Positions 34,223 through 45,901 of a stretch of DNA of 64,000 nucleotides are shown in pieces. Within the stretch, counting starts at the first letter, position 1. Each line of letters opens with the position of its first letter. Source of the DNA: Isoetes taiwanensis (lineage: Eukaryota > Streptophyta > Lycopodiopsida > Isoetales > Isoetaceae). The notes below the pieces were generated by a model that was given only the letters and a program-made list of their open reading frames with translations, searched no databases and had not been told where the DNA came from. Position numbers and translations under genes: made by a program. The DNA is taken from assembly GCA_021234155.1 (NCBI GenBank), contig JAJEKV010000031.1, positions 3,450,898 through 3,514,897 of the forward strand. The letters are read 5' to 3'.

Positions 34223-35476
34223 CTTGACATCCAAGGAAAAACTAAGAACAGGCACAAGGCGGCACAAGGAAAGGAAAACAAAAAAGACATGCAATCTCAG
34301 AGTTCATTTCGAGGAGCCCGCTTTGGAAAGAAAATGCGCATTTAACGTCTTTCTTTTTTCTGCTATTTCTCACCCTCTATTTGGCATGTTCTCCCTTTCA
34401 AAACATGCCATTGATAATTCATATCATATTCCCGAAACACCACAAGCTCACCTAGGGTTTGCCATTCGGACAACCCAAAAAGCTTATTTCAATGAATTGA
34501 AAATCTTTTGTCAAATAATAAAGGGCATCAAGTTCAACATTGTACAAAACCTTAGTAATTCGCAATGCAAAATGCAGAGATTGGGGCCATGTGCAACACA
34601 GTCTTTGAACATGTTAAGCTTGGACGATATAGCTCTAAACATACTCCCAAGACATAGCGGTGGAAGCAATCCGAGGGCTTGGATAGGTCGAAAAGCATGC
34701 TACGTAATTTAGTTGTGCTTGTAGAAAGAAGGAAAAAATAAAAAAATATAGTACGTAAATATGCTATTATAGGAGATTTGGAGAAATGATTTAATGGATG
34801 GCATCTACTCAACATAGATACATCCGTAATGATGAGCCTTTAAACACGCCAAGCTTGGATGACATAGCTCTAAACATACTCCTAAGACATATTGCTGGAA
34901 GCAATCCGAGGGTTTGGATATGTCCAAATGCATGCTACCATAATTTAGTTCTACTTGTAGAAAGAAGGAAAAAATAAATGTATTGTATGTAATCGGTGCC
35001 ATGTGGTAAAACATACTATCATTCTCTATAGAGAGATGGATATAGGGCGTGCACAGAGCCATGTTTCCATCTCAAGAATGTCAAGTAAATTGACATTACT
35101 CTAACATAAATGTAAGGTGTTAAAAATTCTGACTTATCTTCCAATGGTGTGCTGCCACGTATGCTGCATTCTTTAAATGTAAGGTGTTAAAAATTCTGAC
35201 TTATCTTCCAATGGTGTGCTGCCACGTATACTACATTCTTTTAGGGAATGTTAGGCTCTATTGTTGGTACTTTTTGTTGTCCCATCTGTGTCTTGTCCCT
35301 ATTCCCCAACCCCATTCTCATCCCATCCCATACCATATCATACTATACCATGCCATACCATCCATCGGATTAGTACAAGCTTCTAGAGGCAAGAATAGAT
35401 AAGCAAAAGGATTAGAAAAAGTACGAGTAGTTGTAGATCAAAAGCAGAAGAAATTGAACAGCCTTAAGGCAGAGTT

Positions 35477-35894
35477 GTGATTAAAACCGGAGGCTAAAAT
35501 GATCTTTGGGAATGAACTCAACCCCGATCTCTGACCACATGTAGATCAACTGCTTCAACTGGTTCAAGTCGCAGCAGGAACCTTCTCTGCTCCAGCATCC
35601 CTAATTTTCCAACAAAAGAAAGAATAGTGCAAGCTTATCCACGTCCAAAAAACAGGCGAACTAGAAAAGTGGAATCTATTATTGGCAGAAACTCTTGCCA
35701 AAAACCCTACTGCCAGCATCAGGTTTGTATGATGCCTCGTACATACCACATTGTGATTCTTAGCTTTAACCATTACAAACGGAAACGTGCGCACTTTCGT
35801 GCCACAACTAAAAGCAAAATAAAGATATAATTCTTATTTAAGTAGACAAAGTACAAATACATTTTTTCTGAAATGAAAGAGCTTGCATGTCTAG
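35477..35894. repeat. Left arm of a large inverted repeat
   Basis: Inverted copy of 41332-41759, roughly 90 percent identical by eye, sharing GTGATTAAAACCGG at the outer end and CATGTCTAG at the inner end. It encloses the RCC1 gene. No coding match. Confidence 0.85.
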
Positions 35895-36015
35895 AAGGTC
35901 TCATTAATTTCATCAAGTACAAAATATGAAGAACTAGTAAATGCACCAGTTGAATTGTCTTATTTGTTTACGTCTCTTCAAACTCCGAACTTCAAGTATT
36001 CACATACTCAGGGAG

Positions 36016-36065
36016 AATCGCCAGATCAGTTGTGATACTGGAGAGTTAAACCCAACCACCGTGGT
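36016..36065. repeat. 50-bp inverted repeat, left
   Basis: Begins AATCGCCAGATCAGTTGTGA and pairs with 39981-40030 in inverted orientation with two mismatches. The RCC1 gene lies between. The flanks show no target duplication. Confidence 0.85.
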
Positions 36066-37131
36066 CCTGTTGTAAACTGTTTTTTCTAAACTGTTGAACA
36101 CCTGACCGTTCCTCGTCTAGCCACGAAATAAAATTTGGCACTGGTGTGGAACAACCATTCAGACTGTTCCGAAAAATAATAACATGATTGGATTCAGATG
36201 TCCACACAGTCAGAATAAAACAGGCTGTTTACCGTACAAAGCTCCAAAAAGAATTGCCCATGCTCAGTTGTAGCCAACTTTTCTGGACCAGAAGTCCATA
36301 GGGACTGATCCATATAAAACAAACACTTCATAGATAATGGGTGGATTTTGCATAATTATGTTGAAGATCATTCCTTGAAATACGTTTTCTCACGCACAGG
36401 GCACACATCCTAGATCCAATCATAAAAAAGCAAATAAAATGCATAAGGTGGGTTTACCTGAATTGCCCATCAATTTCTACTTCCTGATCATTTTCACCTG
36501 CACAGATGGAATAAGTAAGCTAACGTCAAAGTCAAAGCAATAGCCTGCAACCTTTAACAACCCTACCATGATGATCATCTTTCAGTCTACAAGGCTGCTC
36601 TTTGGGCATCAGTGACTTTTGCTGCCCCAGATTTACCACCAAATCACATGTTTTGGCCTGAACCTGCAGCCACGAGCCTACATTTGATTTTTATAGCGGG
36701 ATCTGCACAATTAATTGCATTACCAATAATCCACAAACAATGGAATTATGTGCCCTTACTTTTAGAAATGCACAATCCTTTTCTTCTAGTAAATTGCTAC
36801 AGCTTAACATAACAGTATTTGATGTGAACTGCAGTAGGTAGGGTAACAACGCAGGTCATCTAATGATAGCACCGTAATTTCCTTTAGAACGAAACATCCT
36901 CCATACTAGATTTGATTACAATTTGCCTTTTCAGGCTATCAGTGGATATGCTCTACCCAATAGATTTCCAAGAGACACAATAACTTAAAAAACATTTGGA
37001 ACATCGGAAAAAAAAAGGGTGAACTGATATTCTTTGCATTCACAAGTGCATGCCTAAAAGTTGTAACATCAGCATTTATTGACATAATATTAAAGGCAAA
37101 GAAAGGCACTTCTAGGAGCCCCCTTTATGTC
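36066..37131. other. Downstream region of the RCC1 gene
   Basis: No open frame with a recognisable domain. It probably includes the 3' untranslated region of the minus-strand RCC1 gene. Confidence 0.4.
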
Positions 37132-39691
37132 CTAAGGAGACGTGGTAATGACCAATTTCTTAGGTTCCGTACATGCTACGACATCATCCAATCCAAGTTG
37201 GCCTTTTTCATTGTCTCCAAACACGAAAACTGTCCCCATTTTGCTAGAAGCAACTGTATGATATGTGCCACAGCCAATCTGTGCAATCTTTTGCTTTGAA
37301 AGCCCAGAGACAAGATCAGGATAAAGCACATTGTCTGATGGACCTCTGCCAGGTAACCCCAAGCTGCCAAACCCCATCCAGCCAAAAGAAAGAATAGAAC
37401 CATTCAGTCCCACAACAAAGGTCTTTCGCTTCCTAACAGCAACCTGAAGAGAAGCTAGTTTATTCCCATGTAAAGCTACTATAGAACAACAACTAAAATA
37501 TACAAAATGATGCCACAAGAACCTGAACAGCAATAAAGGTATCAAGCTTGGTGACAGCTTTTGGAATTGGCTCATCAAAGTCATTTCCATGTCCTAACGC
37601 ACCACAATATCCTTTTCCCCAAGTAAATACCTAGCATATAAGAAATCATTAAAGGAAATAGTCATCAATTACCTTCAAATACTTATAAAAAATGTAAAGA
37701 CATCATAGGAAAAACGATAATCCTACGGAGGTTCCTCTACCAAAATATTTCTGCATATATCACAATCATCATTCTCATGGCACTATTTTATGCATGCATA
37801 TATTTAGGTACCTAGCATCATGCAACATATATTTACAAAACCACCAATTTTTAATTGAGGATGTCAAACTATTTATAACCTCGTATTTCCAAAGCAGCAG
37901 CCATATTCCAGATCCAAGAAGAAGAGTTGAGCTATTTTTGGATATCTACCTACATGAAAATAGATTTTCATGCAGTATAAATTAAGAAATATGTGTATTT
38001 GAGAACATAACAGATATGAGACGGTTTGAGTTTCATGCTGAACGTAAGGCCAGAGAAGACATTGTCCACCTTATACGTAATGGACAGGGATCAAATAATG
38101 CACGAAACAACGAAATGGAATTTAAATGCAGCTTGGAACTCATTGATGATAAAGCATAACGAAAGGAAGAAATTTCCAGACTAACCTGTCCAGTGGAACT
38201 GATTGCAGCTGAATGTTCATCTCCAGCAGCAGCAATTAAAATGTGAACATTCTTCTCCATAAGAGGATTTACTAGACGAGGCCGAGTTTCATTGGCAAAA
38301 TCCCCATGACCAAGACAGTAGTTTGCACCATATCCAAAGGAGAACAAGGAGCCATCTTGAGTAACAGCTAACGTATAATTGGTGCCGGAAGACATTGTAA
38401 CCACTGAATTAAGACCTTCAATTTCTTCTGGGATGGATCTATCATTAAAATCGCCATGTCCCAGCTGTCCATTACCATTACTTCCACAGCTATAAACATG
38501 ACCTCCATCTGTGAGAATCAATGTGAAGCTTAGCCCAGTTGATACCTGCCAAAGTAATGATGACAATTTATTCCATGCTGAAATACTGACAGGTTTGTAA
38601 TTCCAATGACTAATTTAACAGTCTTCTATATGCCTTACACAGCCTAGCTTGCTTACTACTTTTTCCGACGTTTATGGTGTATAACATATATTCCATCCTT
38701 ATAATCCATTTATCCCCAGGAATTTTAAATCTGATACATGGATCTTTAGCTGAGCACACACAATCCAAAGTTCGGACTCGAATAAAAATCATGCACATGG
38801 CATGAATAAGACACAAAAATGAAGTGACCAAGAACAAATCTTAACGGTCACAACCTTTTTGCATCGAGTTCCAACCATACTCGCAACCTTGGACGGCCTG
38901 CCAATGACACCCTCAATGCTTCCATGGCCACAACATGATGACGAATTATCCCCATAAGTGAAGACCTACATTGGATGCAAATGAAATATGAGAAGGTCAG
39001 TCCTGATTTGATTAGATATGCTGTACCAATATTTCCTCCTATTTTGATTGTTACAAACCTCTCCAGTATCTGTAGTAAAAGCCACATGGTTATGTGAGCC
39101 TGCAATATGTCTAACGTGAACATTTGGTGGTAAGGGAGCAAGTGTTGGTGACCTGCATACTGTTGTTTCTAAACCCTGCCCAAGAATTCCATACTGGCTT
39201 GAACCAAAGGCCTTTAATTGGCCTTCCTGTCCCAATAACAATGTGTGATACTTTCCTACAACAACTTGGTGCTGCATTAAGTGAACAATTTTTACAAGAA
39301 TTCAGATTACCTTTCCTTCCAAAACCCTATGTCTGAAGGATAACTAATAGCTCACCATGTCTTTAGCACATCGGTTGCCCTCCCCAAGCTGTATTGCTTC
39401 CAGAAAACCAAGAACAAATTTCCAGCTGCCTCCAAATCTTAACAACAGACTTAATCTAACCTGAGAAGGCATACCCAAGAACAATGGATCCAATTGGCAC
39501 TTATGAAAAGCAGCAACTTCGGCTAATGATTTGAACCTGTTTGGTAAAATACCAGCAGCAGCACGAAAAGCACAACAGCTGCTCTCTAAGCTTGCCAGAT
39601 CTTGTGCATCAAGTGTCCTTTGCATCAGAATTTCCTGCAAAATATGGGCGGGAAGATTCTGCAAAGAGGCAGAAGCTGCTTCATTTCCCAT
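37132..39691 (-). CDS. RCC1-repeat protein with N-terminal F-box-like segment
   Basis: Six exons join into 482 codons: 39691-39356, 39271-39059, 38965-38846, 38545-38186, 37630-37523 and 37443-37132. Every intron is phase 0 with GT…AG borders (for example GACATG/GTGAGC and AATGCAG/CAC). The start ATG at 39689-39691 gives MGNEAASASLQNLPAHILQEIL, an F-box-like helix pair (residues 10-50). The rest forms RCC1 blades: KYHTLLLGQEGQLKAFGSSQYGILG, GEVFTYGDNSSSCCGHG, GLSFTLILTDGGHVYSCGSNGNGQLGHG, NYTLAVTQDGSLFSFGYGANYCLGHG, QVFTWGKGYCGALGHG and YHTVASSKMGTVFVFGDNEKGQLG. The seven-bladed propeller is a binding platform, as in RCC1 and UVR8. This one lacks the UVR8 tryptophan cluster and C27 tail, so it is more likely an F-box/RCC1 adaptor. 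No lesion is seen. It is the best-supported host gene in the window. Confidence 0.92.
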
Positions 39692-39980
39692 GATCTTATA
39701 ATGATTAAAGTAGCAACCCCAGAGAATAGAACAACTGAAAGCTCAAGAAACTCCAAGAAAAAGATAAGGCAATAGACTGAATATTCTGTGATTTGGCACA
39801 GCACCCTCCTTCTCAGGATCCAAGAGTCTGTGTATCCACTGACTGGGATGCCCGCTGTGGCAGATCTGCATCACCGGCCGCAGATCCGGCCAAGCTCAGC
39901 ATACGGTCAACAATTTGTCGCGCTTTTATAGTAGGCGTTGCTTTTTCCGATACAACGTCGGTGGTTGGTTTTCCGATGCA
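39692..39980. promoter_or_regulatory. Upstream region of the RCC1 gene
   Basis: The presumed promoter and 5' untranslated DNA for the minus-strand gene. No convincing TATA box is visible within 120 bp of the start. It ends at the inverted repeat at 39981. Confidence 0.3.
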
Positions 39981-40030
39981 ACCACAGTGGTTGGGTTTAA
40001 CTCTCCAGCATCACAACTGATCTGGCGATT
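39981..40030. repeat. 50-bp inverted repeat, right
   Basis: Partner of 36016-36065. Its inner edge includes the palindrome CCAACCAC/GTGGTTGG around an unpaired base. Confidence 0.85.
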
Positions 40031-40140
40031 TAGTTCATTCATATTTTCATATTTTGTCATATTTAGAATAGAATAGAATAGATTAGATTTTTTATCGTAC
40101 ACAAAGACCAACTGGCTTATGGACCCAAATAAAAAGATAG

Positions 40141-40225
40141 CAGCAAGCGTATTACTGTCAGGATTAAAAAAACCCCGCCCCGAAGGGTTTTCGAGGGAAA
40201 AACCTTAGCAGTAATAAGTATGCTG
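40141..40225. repeat. Hairpin with conserved core (copy 1)
   Basis: TATTACTG (40150-40157) pairs with CAGTAATA (40209-40216), and CAGCA with TGCTG outside. The core GGATTAAAAA … GGGTTTTCGAGG.AAAAACC is shared with 62130-62206, whose stems differ in sequence but also pair. The core resembles the TTAAAAACC…GGAAAACCC region known from plant LTRs, so an LTR remnant is the plain explanation. Confidence 0.7.
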
Positions 40226-41331
40226 GTACACTGTACAGTTGTATAGGACAATTCAATACTGCCCCGGAGGACACAACTGAGTCCATGCATCCATAACCTC
40301 CTGGAGGTATGACCCCAACAAGCCCTTTCTGCACCTGCTCGAGATCATTCCAGGTGGTGAGGGATATCACTGGACCCCACACTTCTACCCATACAAGAGG
40401 ACTGGTTCGACCAAGGCCCTAAACAAGTGTGACTTGTGGCCCCATGCATGCAACTCTGCCTTGTGACTGTTGTTCTGCATGGCATATAGTGCTTTCCAAC
40501 CCGCCGTGACCCGCAACCTGATGGCAGCATCCCAGGAGGTGGTAGTGGAGAACTCGACCCCTAAGTACTTGTAGGTCGGAGCCACCTCTACATCTTGTCC
40601 CTGGTAAATTAATGAGGGAAGCCTTCGCTGACGGGATGACGACCTAGCAGCACCCTAGTTTTGGCCAAGTTAATTTCGCATGCCAGTAAATCGGCAAAAA
40701 GTGTCAAGAGCATCCAGGTGACGTTGCATGTCCTCTGGAGTATAGGCCAGGAGGTTAACATCATCTGCATATATGAGTTGCCGAATTGTGTGATGCATGA
40801 GATGGGCGCCTGCACCTCCGTGCTCAAAAAGCCAATCTTCCAGCTGGACAATGTAGAGGCCAAAGAGTGTGGGGAAGAGGGGGCAACCCTGACGTACTCT
40901 AATACTACTGATTATCAGTTGTCCTGATGATGTGATACGGCCTGAGCATGCCTCGTATAGCCTGCATATTGTGTTCTGCAAGTCAAGGAGGGTCCCCAGC
41001 TGCCACAATCTGTCCCATAACTGGTCCCGAGGCACTATGTCAAAAGCTTTTGCGAAATCCACGAAACAACAGTACAGGTTTTGCCGGCGATTCCTGCTAT
41101 CCTCAATCAATATGCGCAGAGTGAAGATATGATTAATAGTGGAATGCCTGGGCCGAAAGCCTGCTTGTGTGAGAGCTCGCACATCTGCCTCTTCTGCCCA
41201 TATTGTCAGCCGCTGCTCAAGGATGCCAGCCAACAGTTTTGCAAAGAGAGAGCTGACCATAATAGTGTGGTAGTTGGTTGGGCATTGAGGGTCCCCTGCC
41301 TTATATATGGGCACAACTCTACTAGACATGC
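40164..41331 (-). pseudogene. LINE reverse transcriptase fragment
   Basis: Down the minus strand: SSRVVPIYKAGD and LAGILEQRL (fingers), TQAGFRPRHSTINHIFTL, the first catalytic Asp in YCCFVDFAKAFDIVP, VRQGCPLFPTLFGLYI, and the catalytic IYADDVNLLAYTPED (41329-40670). After a frame change comes INLAKTRVLLGRHP and then the thumb block YKYLGVEFSTTTSW (40585). It is cut at 41331 exactly where the inverted-repeat arm begins and runs out near 40200. The sequence is unlike the LINE at 20-27 kb in the parts that can be compared, so it may be another family. Both catalytic Asp sites are kept but the frame is broken. Confidence 0.9.
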
Positions 41332-41759
41332 AAGCTCTTTCATTTCAGAAAAAATGTATTTGTGCTTTGTCTAGTTAAATAAGAATTATATCTTTATTTT
41401 GCTTTTAGATATGGCAAGAAAGTTTGCATGTTTCCTTTTGTAAGCCGTCAAAATGTATAAAAGTAATGGTTAAAGCTAAGAATCACAATGTGGTATGTAC
41501 GAGGAATCATACAAAGCTGATGCTGGCAGTGGGGTTTTTGGCATAATAGATTCCACTTTTCTAGTTCGTCTATTTTTTGGACGTGGATAATCTTGCCCTA
41601 TTCTTTCTTTTGTTGGAAAATTAGGGATGCTGGAGCAAAGAAGATTCCTGCTGCAACTTGAACCAGTTGGAGCAGTTGATCTACATCTGGTTTAGTTTTA
41701 GCTAGAGATTGGGGGTGAGTTCATTTTCAAAGATCATTTTAGCCTCCGGTTTTAATCAC
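41332..41759. repeat. Right arm of the large inverted repeat
   Basis: Inverted partner of 35477-35894. Beyond it about 850 bp of other sequence separates it from the inverted CATAC-element copy at 42604. In the left arm the two are adjacent, so an insertion or rearrangement happened here. Confidence 0.85.
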
Positions 41760-42603
41760 GTAAAATTTGGGTGGGCCACTTTTTGCTCTCGTATCCACTC
41801 ATGTGACGACACATGGCATCAAATTCTCTTCCGGGAATGTAGTGTAAGGTTTCAAAAAATTTTTGGGAATGTAGAGTAAAGTTTTTTTACTATCGATTCC
41901 TTACCACAGGTTTTTAAAGTAAAGAAGCTTGCAAGGAGGCCACGACCATCTCAACAAAAAAAAAGCCATGTACTCTGCTTACAGAGCTGAAAGCATAAAA
42001 ATCGCAGCCTAAAGTTGAGATCCAGGCTTCCCATCTGAGAAACTGACATCGAATATTTTCCTAATCAGTTATAAATTGCCTGGAAGATTGCCTGTTTGGG
42101 CCAGTAGCTTTGTCTATTTATCCCTTTTGTTGATATTCATCACATTTCAAGTTCAACTCAGGCGAATAACAGAAGATCAAAGAGCTTTTAGTTTTACAAC
42201 CTTCAAAGACCAAGTCCAGAAAGGGCTCTGCAAGAAACAAATGAAACAGAGCTAAAAACAAGGTTTCCAGTTAAATACCATCTTATTTAGAAACAAAAGA
42301 CTCTGCAGGAACAAGAACTAAACAAAAATACTTCAAGATTACAAAAAAGAAGTCATTGGAATGTCATAAGAAGGCGCTTCTTAGCACAGACAATAAACAA
42401 GAAGAAAAGAGAGAAAAAAACACGTTGGAAGCTCTTGCAGCCTAGCGCTTAAGGTCACGCACTCAAAAGTCGTCGGATACACCCTGGCGCCAACAAAAAT
42501 GAAGCAAATGAAGCCCTAGCGCTATGGCCAGAGCTCTGGCCGGCCAAAAGAGGAGGAGAGGGAAAACAAAATAGACGTGGCAGAAAGTAGCCCGCCCGGA
42601 TTT
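41760..42603. other. Unassigned stretch in the right arm
   Basis: It separates two blocks that are contiguous at 35440-35500, so it is probably an insertion of about 845 bp. No domain or terminal repeat recognised. Confidence 0.4.
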
Positions 42604-42915
42604 CACGTTGGGCGAATGGCCCTCCGTGCCATTCCCCTATACAACTCTGCCTTAAGGCTGTTCAATTTCTTCTGCTTTTGGTGTACAACTACTTATAGTT
42701 TTTCTAATCCTTTGCTTATCTATTCTTGCCTCTAAAAGCTTGTACTGATCCGATGGGATGGTATGGTATGGTATGGTATGGTATGGTATGGTATGGTATG
42801 GTATGGTATGGTATGGTATGGTATGGTATGGTATGGTATGGTATGGTATGGTATGGTATGGGATGGGATGGGATGGGATGAGAATGGATTGGGGAATAGG
42901 GACAAGACGGGAACG
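42604..42915 (-). repeat. Inverted copy of the CATAC-element
   Basis: Read on the minus strand it matches 18470-18690: CCTTAAGGCAGAGTTGTATA, GGGGAATGGC, the microsatellite, and GGGACAAGAC. The match stops near 42915. This gives three copies of the unit in the window. Confidence 0.8.
42757..42860. repeat. (GGTAT)n microsatellite
   Basis: About twenty units, giving artefact frames of repeated MVWYG on the plus strand and PYHTI on the minus strand. Confidence 0.95.
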
Positions 42916-43348
42916 GGGACGGGGACGGGATGTGTACAGGACAGGATCGAATATGATCGAATTGAATGGAGTCGAATGGAATGAAGAAAAGCTCTCAGCC
43001 ATGGCTGGACTATGTGTTCGTGCAACAGTGTGGTTGTATAATATCAGTAAAGTAATGATTTTTCGTAGATCTTAGCGGAGTGATTGGACGTTGGTTTGGA
43101 AAGTAGTTTTTGTTATCCTTAGTTTTTGATGTTTGAGTCCGAAAGGATACCTGTTCTTTTTCCTTTTTCTTTCTGTCTCGAATGCAGTTTTGTTGTTGTT
43201 CCAAATGGGATTAAACATGCTTTTTTTCTTTCTTTGAAGAACATGCTCTGTTTTTTATATTATTTTCGTGGTTTTTTCCATCTCCAAATTGATGTTGCCC
43301 TGACTTGTCTAAGGGCATATACAACCATAGCTAGATTGTGTGTATAGC

Positions 43349-43380
43349 TCCCTCCCTCCCTCCCTCCCTCCCTCCCTCCG
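43349..43380. repeat. (CCCT)n microsatellite
   Basis: Seven to eight CCCT/CTCC units, followed at 43449-43477 by a short GTCT-rich run. Confidence 0.9.
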
Positions 43381-44632
43381 TTCTTTAGAAGAACGTATGA
43401 CTTATATTAACAACTCAAAAAAGCTACAAGTATTAGATGAGACGGAGATGTCTGTCTGTCTCTCTGTCCGTCTGTCTTATTTTTATTGGAATAGAATAAC
43501 ACAATGGCCATTATTTCATTAATGGGGATGATTTTAAAGGATCTTCATAAATTTAAGAGTTTTTATGAAGAACAAGAAAAAGGAACGAGAGAACTGGAAG
43601 TTGCAAATGCTTTTATATGTGGCAATAGAGTTTGCACAATTAGTTTTGTATTGTGGGAGGGTTCAATGGTTGGGACTATGATTCCGCTGTAGTATTGTGT
43701 AGAAAATAATATTATTTTAGGCACTTCGAGCAGCTTGTTTGATTTACTAGCTTTATTTCCATTTTGAAGTATTTTTGGATGCTTTTCGTGCAATGGTCTG
43801 CAAATAGAATGTGGGCTTGCAACACGGTTCCCAGTCTCTTCTTTCATGCCAATTGGAGTGGGATTGAGGCGTTGTCTAGAGCATTGCATGGATCCTCGGT
43901 TTTTTTCCAAATTCTTCCCTGGGAGGCCCACTTCTTGATGTATATAAAGAGTGAGACAACGTCAGATTCTTCCTTGTCAAATTCTTCGTTGGCAAGCCCA
44001 GGTTTTTGCAGATTTGAGGGATTTCAGATGCTTTATTGTTTAAATTAGAAACTTTAAAGACCCGGTAGCACAGAATTGTCAAAAAGTTCTGGCCGATGCT
44101 ACATATCCATGGCAAAATAGGCCAAACCCCATTGTAGATCCCTTTTTTCTTGAATGCAATGGACGTGGGCTTTGGAAATGGATTATCTAAGAAGGAATAG
44201 TTTTGGCAGCTTTTGGTTAGAGCAGGCAGATAAGGGCTCTTACAACCACTTCACAGTCGATTTGCAAGGGATTACACCTGATTTGCATAAGATCCATGCC
44301 TATTTAAGGATATTCAGACCTATTCAGATCGAATTCAGGCCGGTTTCAAGGCTGTGTGGTTTGTCCATTTCTAGCTTGGGTTGTTCAGATTTGGAGGCTG
44401 TGCTATGGAGGTCGGAGTGGTCAGGCATGCCGGTGAGGGTAACCACTGTGGTGAACAGAAGCACTGGTTCTTGTCTTTAATTTGCTATAAAATAATGCGC
44501 ACAATGGTCGTTGCACACCATTAATTTGTGCAAGAGTTTCTAGTAGAGAAAAAATGTTGATCTTTGATGTGGAAGAGACCATGGTATCTTCTATGATTGA
44601 GGGTCCCCACTAACGAGGAGAAACCATAACCA
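43381..44632. other. Unassigned stretch
   Basis: Frames at 43563-43931 (-), 43764-44048 (+) and 44154-44480 (+) show no recognisable domain or coding bias I can defend. Confidence 0.3.
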
Positions 44633-44654
44633 TAAAACAAAGTGATAGAAGATA

Positions 44655-44800
44655 ACTATCAATCAAGTAGCAATTCTAGCCCATCGCAAAGTAATTTAAT
44701 TTAGTATAGGCAATTAAGTAGCAATTCTAACCCATCCTAAAGCGATTTAGTTTAGTATTGGCAAAAAAGTAGCAATTCTAACCTATCCTAAAGTGGTATT
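44655..44800. repeat. Three-unit tandem repeat
   Basis: Units of about 50 bp share AAGTAGCAATTCTA, CCCATC.TAAAG and ATTTAGTTTAGTAT. The third unit is partial. Confidence 0.8.
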
Positions 44801-45299
44801 ATCTTCTGTAATTGTTGAAAGGGGCAAGTATTACCTAACATTGTGGATGGTTTTGGCACGTATGAGTATGCCAAAACTGTACAATATTGATGTCAGCATT
44901 TGTGGTTTGAATTTTCAATAGTGTGGTTTTTTTTTCCTGTCTTTATTTTTTCTTCTTCTTGTGGAAGGAATGGACGCGTGCCAGTGATGCTCATGCGCAT
45001 GCCAAATTTGTAGGGTGAAGTAGGGCTCTGCCAATTTATAGGGCAGAGCAGGGCGGAGCAGGCAGATATGGGCTTTTGCTAGATTTTTATGCTGAAACAG
45101 GGTGATTTGTTGGTGAAACAGGCAGATATGGCCTTCTTCTGGCTTCGTATGTGGAAGCAGGGTTCTGGCAGATTTGTATATTGAAGTGATTGTATTTTGC
45201 AGGTTTATCATCCTTATTCGCTGGATACCAAGTTCGTCCATCATGTTAAGTGTTTGATGAAGATAGGCTTGTCTGTGGGATCTTTAAGACTAATGAACT

Positions 45300-45590
45300 T
45301 CATATATTTGTGTTATCCCAAACGGTCAACAAATGTCTACCCATTTCTCCCAGTGCCTCCACAGTATTCTTGATGTTTCGGAGTTCCATGAATGACCAAA
45401 TCTCAACTCGAAATAACCTAAATGCCTCATCTAGAATCTCCTTCAAGTGCGGCCGCGGATAGATCCATTTGGAATTTGATTCCACTGGTGTTCGGTGAAA
45501 CTGATCTGAAGCTACTTTATTTTTCAGAAAAGTCTTGCAAAGAACTTTGTTTAGGCCGAACACCAGAACCTTGTTAAAAATGCAAGGGAA
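45300..45590 (-). pseudogene. Exon of an FCP1/NIF-type HAD phosphatase gene
   Basis: After a plausible acceptor (TTTTTAACAAG) near 45572 the minus strand reads VLVFGLNKVLCKTF, then YPRPHLKEILDEAFRLFRVEIWSFMELRNIKNTVEAL and VWDNTNI. This is the NLI-interacting-factor-like phosphatase fold, whose members dephosphorylate the RNA polymerase II tail or related targets. In active enzymes the first motif is DxDxT; plant relatives often read DLNG. Here it is GLNK, so the nucleophile Asp is missing. Only this exon is recognisable; neighbouring DNA is repeat-rich and the gypsy element lies upstream. It could be a captured gene piece or a dying gene. Confidence 0.72.
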
Positions 45591-45669
45591 GCTAAAACAT
45601 CAAACATGATACTCAGTCAGTAGAATGTGATAAGCAAGAACACTCTATATCCATACATTGCAACAACAC

Positions 45670-45900
45670 AAACATGCCAGACGTGATTTACTTTGGCATT
45701 ATAAGGCTTTAAATCGCGCTGACGGGATTTAGTTTGAAATATAATTAAAGCACGCTTGGCCCAATTTAATTTGTGACTGAAGATAAACTAAATCACGCCT
45801 AACGTGATTTCATCTGCAAGGCGAACATACTAAATATAGCTACGCGTGAAATAATTTCATTACTATTATATAAAATGAAATCGCAATAAGCGTGCTGTCA
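45670..45900. repeat. Cluster of AATCACGC..GCGTGATT palindromes
   Basis: Five related motifs, the best a perfect AAATCACG/CGTGATTT around CCTAA at 45790-45811. They lie in the presumed intron of the phosphatase relic and resemble those in the 4.27-kb TIR element. Confidence 0.65.
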
Positions 45901-45901
45901 T

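Larger units (their letters stand above)
27830..35478. repeat. Segmental duplication copy B
   Basis: The direct partner of 5990-18690, about 21.8 kb away. It lacks the HUH element (junction 28089/28093) and the 4.27-kb TIR element (junction 34503/34504). It has gained insertions at 30311-31214, about 32929-33524 and about 33551-34222. At 28060-28150 a roughly 58-bp unit ending CCCAAAGCTATTATTTTTATAGACC is present twice, and the HUH element of copy A used the first one. Confidence 0.9.

Noticed and set aside
37132-39691. Naming the RCC1 gene UVR8
   Set aside because: The blades fit RCC1 repeats, but the tryptophan cluster and C-terminal tail that define the UV-B receptor are not seen, and there is an F-box-like N-terminus.
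40141-40225. Known self-cleaving ribozyme
   Set aside because: The conserved words do not fit the hammerhead core (CUGAUGA…GAAA), nor the twister consensus as I recall it; an LTR-derived hairpin is simpler.
42757-42860. CRISPR-like regular repeat
   Set aside because: The units are 5 bp with no spacers; it is a simple microsatellite in a plant genome.
42757-43002. Open frames of repeated MVWYG or PYHTI
   Set aside because: They are translations of the GGTAT microsatellite and carry no other coding signal.
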